From assembly GCF_030247185.1 (NCBI RefSeq), contig NC_080571.1:16523631-16587630 (forward strand): DNA of 64,000 nt. The letters run 5' to 3'. Position numbers and translations under genes: made by a program. This document shows positions 1-10,825 of this stretch, in pieces; within the stretch, counting starts at the first letter, position 1, and each line of letters starts with the position of its first letter. The stretch is from Malaya genurostris. Its lineage: Eukaryota > Arthropoda > Insecta > Diptera > Culicidae. A model generated the notes under the pieces. It saw only the letters and a list, made by a program, of their open reading frames with translations. It did no database searches and was not told the DNA's origin.

Positions 1-639
1 CGGCTTGAAAAATGTCCGGTAATGATTTACCATCAGTTACCAAAAATTGAGCGATCCCTCGTATTTGATAAAAATTATCTTGTCGAGCAACACTGTTTAG
101 TTGCTACGATCTAGTTTCCAAGGAGTCCCAATACAAATAAACAAATAGTTTGCCACCGGAACATAACGGGGGTTTGCTGCAGGTAAATAATTCAATGAAT
201 TATACTAGCGAAAAATCGGACCTGGCTCATTTTCTTTCAGAGCAAAGTCGGTGTTCAATCTCTGCAAATTCACGGAAAATCTTGTCAATAAAGACTTCAT
301 CCAGAAAAAAAGTCGAATATGACCTCCAGCCTTAGATGGCTGACATGAACGACATCACTAGCTTGGAACATTTCCGCCGAAAAAGGAAACATTAACGCCT
401 GATAGATTTGGTGTGTTAATCAAACATTTCTATGTCGTTGGCTGATTCGATGGAGCAAAGTAGAAGGTCGGTTTCAGGTTTCCCATTGCTAAAAAAAATT
501 ACCAAACGGATTCAAATAGTTGACACAGTCGGAAAATTCCGATGCGATGAGATATTGTAAGCTGAATGGCGTAATGGAAAACCGACCGACGTTCTCAAGG
601 GTTTAATACACTTATCTTGAAAATCAGATACATAATCCA
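1..639. other. unassigned AT-rich DNA
   Basis: No ORF, RNA gene or repeat end that I recognise. The reading frames here are short and look like chance openings. Confidence 0.5.
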
Positions 640-874
640 CATATCGGTACTAACATGTGATTAGGGCATATCATGCGATATGCCCTTTCGAAAGTTAGAA
701 AAATAATGCTTATTACTCAAGTTTTAAACATGAAATTCAAGCATATTGCGCACAATTAGATTGGACTTCTATCGACGTCCGAGGTTGTAGAGCCGAGCAA
801 TGAGCATTATATTTTGTAACATTCCCAAGGGCCTATCGTGCGATATGCCCTAATCACATTTTACTACCGATATG
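640..874. mobile_element. MITE-like element with long terminal inverted repeats
   Basis: Both ends begin CATATCGGTA and continue into an ATGTGATTAGGGCATATC block in opposite orientation, giving terminal inverted repeats of about 40 bp with a few mismatches. Each arm also carries its own short palindrome of the form GGGCATATC-N-GATATGCCC. About 235 bp, no coding potential. I could not fix a target-site duplication, so the superfamily is unknown. Confidence 0.6.
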
Positions 875-2205
875 CTAAATTGCTAAAGTCCTCTGGATTA
901 TCACACTCATTTTCGATACACCTGACAAACCAACGTTCGCGTCATATCTTTTGACTAATGCACTGAAAAGTTAATGATAACCTAATGATTTTAACTGGGA
1001 TTTTAATTACTACAAGAAATAAAATGTTGAACTGATTTCATTAGGGATGCTTTATTTTTTATACAACATTGATCACATGAATAATTTCCTACCGCTCCGA
1101 CGAGATCCGAATCCGACTCGATGCCATTTGCCTAAAATCATTATCAGTTCTTGAATGCTGCTGAATTGGTGCTGGCATTTCCAGTTCGCTTTCTGGAATA
1201 TTTTACTACCTTACTATCTACACAATTTTACTATCTATCAAAAAGTCATAATTCTGCTCAATCTGAATGCGACCCTGATCACTGTTTCCTGAAATATAAC
1301 TGCATGTATATAAATTTTGAATGCTAGGCAAAACACACCAAATTATTCGGTTCTGTATCAATCTCGTATTATTGAAACAATATACTAGAAAATTACCTGC
1401 TTTCTGACCGCAAGCTGTCGTATGGTCCTGTTTCCAAACGAGGCGCTCATGAACTACCCCATAAGTTAATAGTTCCACATCATAAACAAAGCTCAATTTC
1501 TTGTAATAATACAAGGAACTTGCAGCTCAGCTTGGCAGATACTTGTTGCTCGGCTTTGCAACGGGCATCCTGCAAAATAAAGGATTTGAAAAATCTCTCG
1601 TATGCGTATATTTTAGAAATACCTTACCTGAAACTTTTCTGACGAAGTCATTATTCTAGTAAACACAGTCACACTTTGATTCATTTTAAGACTATTTTTA
1701 TTTACCAACAAAATAACAGTGGTAACTAAGGTAACTGTTATTCTAAATCAACAATTTTTGCTTTGTTGCCAGTTTGAATAATTTTTCGTACAATTTAGTT
1801 TTGACATTTCGAGTTACTGAGGGGTAGTTAAATTTGCGATACAGTTTTGATAGGCGAGTGGCAGGTCGTGTCGTCGGATGCACGCTCTCGTCGAGCTGAG
1901 TCGAAATGGTATACGGGTACTATGGGTTTTCGAAGTTCCGTTCGAAAGTCGGGTTGTCCATCAGTTCCACTACCTTTGTATAGAGAAAAAAATAAAAAAA
2001 TTAATGTCAATTGTCGAACTAATTCCGAATCTCTTCCTTCGATTCCAGTGACCACCCCAGCCAAAGAAGCGACAGTTCGGTGAATAAAAAATAAAAAAAT
2101 AAACAACGAAACAGCTTCGTTTGCCTATCCCCAGAGTTTGCCGAGATCTAGTAAGCATTTGCATCAGTGTGACACGGTGGTGGCCGTGGCTGAGGGCAAC
2201 CCTTG
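875..2205. other. unassigned AT-rich DNA
   Basis: Short overlapping frames occur at about 1830-2160 on both strands, but none shows a recognisable domain. They overlap one another, so I do not call genes here. Confidence 0.4.
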
Positions 2206-3039
2206 TTTATTGTAAACAATAGAGAATGAAAAATCTGGATTTTTTCTTCAACTGAGAGAAAAAAAGGCGGCAGAACGAAAAAATCAGCCAAGTGGGCGCT
2301 GTGCGATCAGTTTGTGTCGGTTTGCGTTGTGACATCGGCATCTGTGTTGCGCCCCCTGTGTGTGACTTGGAAGAAAGTGATCAACTTTGATTAGGTCCTA
2401 CTGGGTTGACGTCGTACACGCCGTACAACGACCGATCGACGAAGACAACGACGACGACGAGGGCCTCTAGTGTTTGTGTTAGGACCATTTACTGTGTCAA
2501 ACCTAGTTCCAAGCGACTATTAGAAGGAAGGAAGGAAAAAAATATATATATCAAACACGGTCGAACCGAATGTGCCAGTGATCACCCTACGAGTGAGTGG
2601 TGGTAATGGCGGTTGATTAGTGGGTAACTGAGAGAGTGCGTCGTCTTGCAGTGTGTAGTGTCGCCAGAAGAAGAAGAAGCACAAATAAAGACGCGACTAA
2701 GAAGTGGCAAACTGCATCTCTCGAAGTGTGCGGCACATGCAAGATCATTGATCTATCGGTTTAATTTATTGCGCTGTTTACCGATTCCGGTGTAGGTTTT
2801 GAGCAAAGCGCGTGCTGCGGCTGCTGGTGCTGGTGCTGCTCACAGAAAGTGGCCGAGCTGGGAACGTGCGGGGACCGGTTCTCGTAGTGTGATCCGTTTG
2901 CTGTGCGATCGAGGAAAAAAAGGCGTGTAGTGTGAGTTATGGTGGATCATGAATGATCTACGGGTTGCAGAAGAAAAAAATTACAGCATTTTTCGGCAAA
3001 GTGTTCGCGGTTTACCCGGGAAGGTCGACGATTTAACAG
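2206..3039 (+). other. candidate 5'-UTR exon of a host gene
   Basis: This stretch has higher GC than its surroundings, is rich in GTGTGT-type and CAG/GCTGCTG tracts typical of insect long leaders, and holds no transposon hallmark. It ends at ACAG|GTGGGT (donor GT at 3040-3041), a good match to a 5' splice site, and is followed by T-rich intron-like DNA. An initiator-like TCAGT lies at 2307-2311. The left limit is a guess. If real, this is the first exon of a gene transcribed rightward, and much of the window would be its intron. Expression data would be needed to raise confidence. Confidence 0.35.
2949..3039 (+). CDS. possible N-terminal coding exon, unrecognised
   Basis: From ATG 2949 the frame stays open for 30 codons up to the ACAG|GTGGGT donor and would leave the exon in phase 1 (one base carried over). 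An in-frame TAG at 2928-2930 bounds it upstream. A short ATG at 2940 (five codons) would act as an upstream ORF. The predicted start reads MNDLRVAEEKNYSIF and continues with basic and polar residues. I do not recognise the protein and see no domain. A chance opening of 91 bases is quite possible, so this is only a candidate tied to the splice donor. Confidence 0.2.
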
Positions 3040-3934
3040 GTGGGTGATTTAATTTTTTTTTCACACTGTGAGCCTCATTACGCACGAATGTGATGTTTAA
3101 TGTGTACCAGCAAAAAAACTGATTTCATTCTAATATTTACTCGTTGTCTGGATGGAGTTCACGGTTACGCAGACAGAACGGAATAGCTCCGGTAAATAAA
3201 ACGTCAATGTATAATTTCCATACTATAATTATTTCTATCATTAAGCTGCGATTCAATTGAGCTTTATTAACGTGGCGCATTATTCGATTAATCGGTCTTT
3301 TTGTTATATAATTAGTTCTGCTTTATTCGTTTGGAAACATTTTTTCGGGCTCGTAAGTGACGGCTATTGAATACTTGTTAATTGCTATTTCGGGGGCATC
3401 ATCTATCTTCTTTGTTTAATGTTGTTGAATTTACACAATTGCGTTGAAATAATATCGTTCATTGGTTTTCGTCAACAACGACGATCGCATCCATTCGTAG
3501 ACTGTTTTTCGATTGTTTTGTCTTATCAATCTAACTACACTCAAGTCTTTTTTAAAGCAATTATAACGTGAATACGTCCTACTTTACTATGGGGCGTCTT
3601 TCCATAATTCGTCCTGCGGAATAATGGGTAGAACCAAATGTATTATATATCAATATGGATCACTTTATTGGATTCAATACAAATCGAAAAAGACATCACA
3701 GTAACACCATCTCGTGATGGAAAAGTCTATTAGTTCAGTCCTGTTCAATAGTTTGCGTTTAGCGTGCACCCAGAACTAAAATGTAAAAAATAATGTGCAT
3801 GATGCCCACATAGAGGTGTGAACATTTTCATGTTTAAATGTGTTTTTTTCTGATGAAAGTAAGTATCGTCTTTAAATAATGTAGAATTACGCTCTTTTAG
3901 ACCTATCGTTTTCACTTTCAAGAGTTATGAAGTA
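3040..3934. other. unassigned DNA, intron-like
   Basis: T-rich just after the candidate splice donor, then AT-rich sequence without recognisable genes or repeats. Confidence 0.35.
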
Positions 3935-4235
3935 CACTGAGGTCTTTTTTTATGCGGTTTTTTTACGCGACTTTTTTTATGCGAATTTTCAGAGTTATGC
4001 GGTTTTTTTTATGCGAAGTTTCAGAGTTACGCGGTTTTTTTATATGCGAATTTTCAGAGTTATGCGGTTTGCCCTTCTGCGGTCTTTTTTTATGCGAAGT
4101 TTCAGAGTTATGCGGTTTTTTTTATGCGAATTTTCAGAGTTATGCGGTTTTTTATGCGAATTTTCAGAGTTATGCGGTTTTTTTATGCGGTTTTTTTATG
4201 CGGTACGTAAATTCGCATAAAAAAAGACTTCAGTG
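3935..4235. mobile_element. fold-back element with about 30-bp internal tandem repeats
   Basis: The ends are inverted copies: CACTGAGGTCTTTTTTTATG at the left and its near complement at the right. Between them the unit TTTTTATGCGAATTTTCAGAGTTATGCGG (about 30 bp, variable T length) repeats about eight times. The 4-bp sequence AGTA occurs directly on both sides (3931-3934 and 4236-4239), a possible target-site duplication. The overlapping ~95-residue frames across it are translations of the repeat, not genes. Confidence 0.65.
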
Positions 4236-4533
4236 AGTATTAAACTTTGCTCATGAGTGTTATGAATAGTGCTGAAAAGACGAAACCTATAGGCTGTGAA
4301 GACAATGTTTGGCAGATCACTTCTGATATATAGAAAAAAATTAAAATTAAATGATCGGTGTATTACAAGTGTCTTTGATTGCGATATTCTTTTCATTGCG
4401 TTCATGACATTGAATTTAAATTAGCTGCACATCATTTCTTTTCTCAGGGAAAGTTAGAAACATATCAGTTTTATTCATATTCACGACCTCCAGTTATTAC
4501 ATTACATATTACAGACATTACGCAGTCCTAGTC

Positions 4534-4776
4534 GCAGTCTTTTTTATGCTGTTTTTCATGTGAATTTTCAATGTTATTCAGTTTTTTATGCGGTGCGTAT
4601 TCCTCGCATAAAAAAGACTTTATTGAAGTCTATTTTAAACAATTTTTTGCGATTTTTTCAAAGTTAACTCAAGTCTATTTCCAAGAGTTTTTTTTTGTAT
4701 ACGGTGTTTTAAGCGAATTTTCAATGTTATGCAGTTTTTTTTATACGGAACGTATCCCCCCCATTAATAAAGACTA
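4534..4776. repeat. diverged copies of the ATGCGAATTTTCA fold-back repeat
   Basis: Motifs such as GCAGTCTTTTTTATGC, GTGAATTTTCAATGTTAT and CGCATAAAAAAGACTT recur in both orientations. They match the units of the element at 3935-4235, but are more decayed. No clean ends. Confidence 0.5.
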
Positions 4777-5107
4777 GAGTGTATTGGATCTGACAGATGG
4801 AAAAAGTCACGTCTTATTTGTATTAGAAAACTATACACTTTTTCAGTTCTGGAAATTGTTGTTGCAAACTCAGTGTAACAATCAGATTAGGTTGGCACAA
4901 GAATTTAATTATCAAATAGATAATAACTTCAGAAGAACAAATGTAAAGTATTTTACTATCGGACGCTTTTTTATAATCAATTGAATTTTTTTTAATTAAT
5001 GAGCATCATGTCTTTCCTGTGTTTGGCTTTCATGTGATGAGCAACATATGCTAACATTTCCGTGTTACCTACTGGGTTGTTATTACAGGAAAATAAAAGG
5101 ATTCGGG
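4777..5107. other. unassigned AT-rich DNA
   Basis: No recognisable feature up to the 8-bp duplication GATTCGGG at 5100-5107 that flanks the next element. Confidence 0.4.
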
Positions 5108-6576
5108 CAGGCCCGTACCCAGGATTTCGTTTCGGGAGGGGCCCACAAATAAGAAATAATGCGTCTAAGTGATGATTCTAGTGCATTTAGTGTTTTTTGT
5201 TTTATTTTTTATTGAAGAGTGAGTGCAAGTATGTAGCATTTTAAGTGAATATGTACTCACATATTTCTGATTGGACAATGAAAGATTTAAGCAAAAATTT
5301 CTATGTGTCAAAGGGAAGGGATCGATTTTTACATTTCTTCTAGTCCTAGTCCCATAGTTCGAATTCGACTTCTAGTTCTGGAAAAACTGTGTGATGAGTA
5401 TTAAAACCTTCAATTTCAATGGTGTGTTCTTATAAGCATGTGAGAAGGAACAAATATTTCGAAACTATTCAGTAAGCTCTTCTAGTTTTGCAAAATTTGT
5501 TGGTTATTTGTCGAACAGATGGTCAAGCCGATTTTAACAAATTTATATTCAAATGAAGTGCCTTATAATCCCACGTGATCCTATTTAATTTCATCGAGTC
5601 AACTTCCGTGTCTGGATCAGAGATGCCTGCAGCTTTGTTTGTAAATCAGCAGATTTAAAAAATAAGCTGTAGACATGATTCAGTCTCAGACTTTTTTGTA
5701 GACTTTTGAAAATCACGTTTTTAGTAAACGTTTGTAACAATTTACCGATTTTTTAAATTGCCGCGATCTTTTTTTTTTGTTCGCTATGCCAATTCCTTGC
5801 TTCATTCTTTGAAAAAAATTTGGAGTTCGCGGACTTTTTTTTCGAGTTTTAATTTTTCAATATATTTGAGATTTTCAGGGGAATATATGCATGAATATAT
5901 TTGAAATTTTACAGGGTGATGAGTAAAAAATTTAAATTCCAAATTGGGAGTGATGTAACAAAAGAAAAATTTTCTTAGTAGCATTCAAAAACTTCAAAAC
6001 GGAACTCACAAAAATTTCTCAGAGCTCACACCGATTTTCAATCGCTCCAAAAATTCACACTTATACTTATATTACCGAAATCGGTAATGTCCTGTTCTCT
6101 GGCGTATAATAATGGAGTAAGTCAACAGTAACCAACCGACACCATCATCATCAGCATAGGCGAACATGCTTCTGAAGTGTGCTCGCGTTCATCTTTTTTA
6201 TCCTGAGTATGCAAGTGCAACATACAGCGGCAGGACATCTTTTTCATTCGCAGAATCTTGCTAATACTAAGTACTAATCATTATGGCACTTTCTGATCAT
6301 CCAGTACCATTTCCTTTAAGTTTGACATTGATTGTAATCACAGTGAAACCCGACTTTTGAGCCTCGAAAATAAATTCGATTGCAAAAAGAAGCGGGCTTT
6401 TTAAAACTGGTTGATAAAATCTTCTAATTAGCACATCTTGTTAGTTGATAACCAAAAAAATCATTTCTGTTCCTAATTCCGGGAATAAAAGTAAAAAATC
6501 CCAAAATGGAAATTACTTTACTTCGATTTCGGGAGGGGCCCGGGCCCCTTCGGCCCCCCCTCTGGGTACGTGCCTG
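5108..6576. mobile_element. non-autonomous hAT-like transposon with perfect 8-bp TSD
   Basis: The ends are inverted: CAGGCCCGTACCCAG at 5108 and the complement of CAGGCACGTACCCAG at the right end (14 of 15 match), each followed by a G/C-rich GGGAGGGGCCC block. The element is flanked by identical GATTCGGG octamers at 5100-5107 and 6577-6584. CAG-starting ends with an 8-bp duplication are the signature of hAT transposons. The 1469-bp interior has no long frame and no transposase motif, so it must be moved in trans. The intact duplication suggests a fairly young insertion. Confidence 0.8.
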
Positions 6577-6714
6577 GATTCGGGTCTAGAATCTACATAC
6601 TTCGATAAAACCCTGTGATTTTACATCTTATTAGATGCACATGAATGAGGCGTCGCAGTTCACGCAAATTTAGACGCAAGAATATAAAGTAGAAAAATAT
6701 ACAATGATAGAGAC

Positions 6715-6788
6715 TCGCTGTGACTTGAACCGAGAATCATTGGATCACAAAGTAAATCCGTTAATCGATTGAGCTACAGAAGCACACA
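6715..6788 (-). repeat. decayed tRNA-like sequence, possible SINE head
   Basis: On the minus strand an A-box-like TGTAGCTCAATCGATTAACG is followed about 35 bases later by a B-box-like GGTTCAAGTC. The T-arm does not pair well, so this is not a working tRNA. It may be the head of a tRNA-derived SINE. No clear tail or target duplication found. Confidence 0.35.
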
Positions 6789-7015
6789 CCTCCTCCTGGC
6801 TGGTAAAAGATGCATTTAGTTTCATACAGTCGCACCCGTTAACCGAATGTACATTTCAATCGGTACCAGTAAAATTAATGTTAATCTAACATTAAGTCAT
6901 TACAAATGAAATTTCCCTTCATTTGACAAATTAGGTCTTTATGAATTACATCGTATGAAATATTAGGTTACCTGTAAAATTCCAATTTGGATAGTGTGTA
7001 GATACAGACTTTAGG

Positions 7016-9325
7016 CATAGAATTCGGGTCCAGACTCCAGGTGCGGAATTCAAATACAGGTCTCTAATTCACGGACAGGTCCAGCTTCCGCATTCAGATT
7101 AAGGATTCTTGTCTCAGAATCCTTGTCCAGAATTCAGATTAAAAATCCAGGTTCAAAATCGAGGATTAGAATTAAGATCCAGAATCCAGGATGAATGTTC
7201 CGAACCCAGGTTTTGAATTCTGCTTCAGAATTCAGGTTATAGTCCTGAATTCAGGTCCAAAATCCTTGTTAATAATAAAGATAAACATATTTTGTGAATT
7301 TACATTAATTTTCATGCACATATTTGGAGCATGAATGGAAAGTTACTTTACAGTTCCTCATTTTTCAATATACTTCGTAAGCAAAAATAAGGCGTTTTTT
7401 GAAATATACAGTCTTGTTCGTTGAAAAGTTAATGCATTTCATTAAATTTTTTATTGATCACGGTTTTAAATCAGATTTTCTATATCATAGTACTATTGGT
7501 TTATATGTCGTGTAAATTTCATTTTCTGTGTAGCTCAGACAGATAGGTTCCAAATTCTGGTCCAATGTTGTGGTTCCGGTCTTAGTATAAAATACAGAAT
7601 GCCGAAACTCTGCTTTCTTGTAGAGTTCAGATTCAAAATTTACGTCTAGATATTGAATTCACCCAGAACCCAGAATTTAGATCCTGCATCCCGGTTTAAA
7701 ATGATGGTGCAGTAGTCAGAACTACGCCTTAAATCCCGGTCTTGAATTTAGTTTTGGATCTAGAACTTAGGACCATGAATTGGAAGCTGGTGCTAGATTC
7801 TGGATCTCTACTATGGACGTGGTTTCTGAATGCTTCTGAATGTTCTAGACCAGTTTTTTTAAATGGGATTCTGGACTTGTACAAAAATCTTGAATTCTAA
7901 GCCTTGACTATGATCCTGGATCTGAATTCTTATCCAGAATAAAGAGTCTGGGTTTTGGAACTGAATTCTAGATATTAATTCTAGTTCTGCACCTGGGTTT
8001 TAGACAGAATCTCGTCCTGAATTCGGAATTTGAGCTCTATCCTATATTGTAACCTATATTTCGGACGTGGATCTGGATTATAGACCCGAATTAAGGACTT
8101 GGATCTAAATTCCGAACCTAAATCGAGACTTCAGCATTGTATTCTAGACCTGAAATCTGAACCAGAATTGAGAAACTGGAATCTGAATTCTAGACCACGA
8201 CCTGGACCAGAACTTTATGTTATATCGAGATTTTGCACCTGGAAATGAACTCTGGAGCTGGACCTTGGTCTGAATTCAGGACAGGATTGTAGACCTAAGC
8301 TTGAATTCGAGACCGGGACTCTGGACTTGGATCCGAATTCTGGTCCTGAAGCTGTATTCTGGATTAGTATTTTGAACCGGAATGCTGAACATGGATTCTA
8401 GACCTTATCCTGGATTATGGACCTAGCCCCAGATTTTGGATCTGATTCCTGGGCCTGAACTCTGGATCTGGTTTTTGGACCAGAGTTCTGAATCTGGATC
8501 TTAATTCTGGACCTGAATACTGAAAATGAATTCTGGATCTAGGCACCTGGATTTTGGACCTAGTTATGAATTCTAACTCTGGACCTGTATTCTAGCTGAG
8601 ATCCGAGATCTGGATCTGAATTCTGGGCCTGAACTCTGGGTACGTAGATTCTGGAACTAGATTCAGGGCCTGCATTCTAGACCTGCATTTTTGATTGTGG
8701 ATTCTGAATCTGGATTCAAGATCTGAATTCTGTACCTAGATTCTGGACTTGGACTTGGATGCTGATCCTGAATTATGGATCTGTATTTTGAACCCCGGAT
8801 GGACTTGGATTCTGGACCCGAATTCTGGATTGTGGATCCGAATTATGGACCTGAGTCTAAATTCTTGATCTGGATTCTCGACTTAGATCTCAATTTTGAA
8901 TCAAGATCTGAGAACTGGACCTAAACTTGAATTCAAGACCGGTATTCTGGACTTAGATCAGAATTCTGGACCAGAAGCTGGGTTCTGGACCAGGATTTTG
9001 GAGCTAAAATCTACATTAAGGCCAGAACCTGTCCAAAGGTCAGGTCCGAAATTCAGATTAAGCAATAAAGCTAAGAATCCCGGTTCAAAACTCTGGTTCA
9101 GAACCCAGGTTCAGGTCAATAATATAAGTCCAGAAATTATATTCAACTCAGGTTTGGGTTCAGAATTAAAATCGTTGTCCTTAATTCATGCCATTCATGG
9201 ACCACCATAATTATAGAATCCAGAATTTAGGACCGCGTCCGGAGTTCAGCTTCAGAGTGCAGAATCAGAATTAGGATCCAGTTCTAGAGTCCATGTTTCT
9301 AATTCTGATCAAAAATTCAGGTCCA
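7016..9325. repeat. degenerate GAATTCTGGACCTG satellite with orientation switches
   Basis: A 12-14-bp unit near GAATTCTGGACCTG repeats with many substitutions. From about 7020 to 7265 and again from about 9000 to 9325 the units read mostly in the complementary sense (CAGGTCCAGAATTC). From about 7555 to 8990 they read in the sense GAATTCTGGACCTG. A spacer at 7270-7550 has few units. The core GAATTC is itself a palindrome. No coding potential: the 104-residue frame at 8896 is repeat translation. The array continues beyond the next element at 10733. Confidence 0.75.
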
Positions 9326-10732
9326 CACGGAGAACCCTTCGATCATAAAATTGCGATATCGCAGTTTTTGATTTTTGCGATAGTTGATTTAACTAATTTC
9401 TTTTTGATTCAACCAATATGATTTTTGATTTGCATATATTCAAGTAGTTGAAAAATATGTTGTTTTGAATGCTGTCAAATGCCGGAGACAGTTGAAAGCA
9501 AAACAATAATCGCAATGCAAAATCAACAACTTTTTTAGTTGAACTTTGTTTGCGTCGCTTCAAAATGACAATGAAAACAACATCGATGGTTAAAGCGTTT
9601 GGTGAAATTGTGTTCATTCGATTTCAGAATTTTATGATAACAAGTGTTCATCTAACAGCGGTGTTGTGATAAAGTTAACTTTGTTTGAGATGAAAAAGAT
9701 TTGGTGACAAATTAGAAAATGTTACTGAATGATCATCTCGTAATCTTTCAGGTATGTGCAAAAAATTTATGCTTTAAATTCGATCATTATTTACTTCCAG
9801 CAGACTGTTTTACTTCCAGCTTTTTGATACCGATGATGATGTTCATGCATTAGCAATAAAACGCTTTTTGACATGAATTTAATTTATAAAAGTAACAGGA
9901 GGAAGGATTTCAAACACACAGAATGCGCTGCGATTGAATAGCGGGTTTGAATTGCCGTCGCAAAATTTCAATTCTCAGCGGTTGATGCACCCAAGCTCAT
10001 ATAAATTGACTAAAATTATCAGTGTATAACTTTAGTTCAACCGTTTGAAGGCATCATCTTTCAATACTCGTTTTAGGTAAATTTAATAATTTCGCTAATT
10101 TACTCGCCCCTCCGGGCACTTTTACTGATAAAAAACGTGTTTCTACATCAATCATTTCCGATCGAATCAGTAGTATTTTTTAGAATTTAGATCTTTACTG
10201 ATCTCGACTTGACATGATCATGATCATACAAAAATCAAATTCACTTAGAGATCAGATCAGTTCTGATTTCGTAATGATAATTTATATACTGTTTATATTT
10301 TAACAACGATATTTATTTCATGAATCTCAACATACCGAACTTATTTCAAATAGATCATGACGTATATCAGTAAGTATATTTTGATTATTTTCGCAAATCA
10401 ATAACATTGTTCGAGTTGATTCAACTATTTGCAATGTCTAAAACAAATAAAACCGATTTATTTTTCAACTAACAGAATTTTGTTTCATAAACAACACCAG
10501 TTATTTCAACTAAAATATTTGTTGAAATTGAAAGGTATGTGTCCTCACTAATTGACAACCTTTTTTCTCAAACAGTTAAATTAGTTGTTTCAACCATCGT
10601 TTCTGCTAATCGAGAAACAAAAATGACAGTTTAGTTAAAACAACAATCGATTAGTTGTACTAAATTTTAACCGATCGAATTCAGAAAATCAACTAATATT
10701 CTGGTTGAAATGGGATCGCGGGTGGTTCCATG
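9326..10732. mobile_element. CACGGA-ended transposon, copy 1
   Basis: Begins CACGGAGAACCC and ends with the complement of CATGGAACCACCC, flanked by the dinucleotide CA on both sides (9324-9325 and 10733-10734). Removing the element plus one CA rejoins the satellite as AGGTCCAGAATCCAG, which fits the satellite consensus. This confirms the 2-bp duplication. The interior is AT-rich and full of TAGTTGAAA/TTTCAACTA motifs, with no transposase frame. About 1.4 kb. Homologous to the element at 27309-34474, in inverse orientation. A short variable TSD and CAC-starting ends suggest a CACTA/CMC-like or unclassified 2-bp-TSD MITE family. Confidence 0.75.
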
Positions 10733-10825
10733 CAGAATCCAGATCAAGAAATTAAATCGAGGCTAAAGGTTTAGAATTCAGATGTAGGTCCAGAATCTGT
10801 GTTCAAGCTTCTTATCCCGATCCGA
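10733..10825. repeat. right remainder of the GAATTC satellite
   Basis: Units such as AGAATCCAGATC and GAATTCAGATGTAGGTCCAG continue the array interrupted by the preceding transposon, in the same orientation as the part left of it. Confidence 0.65.
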
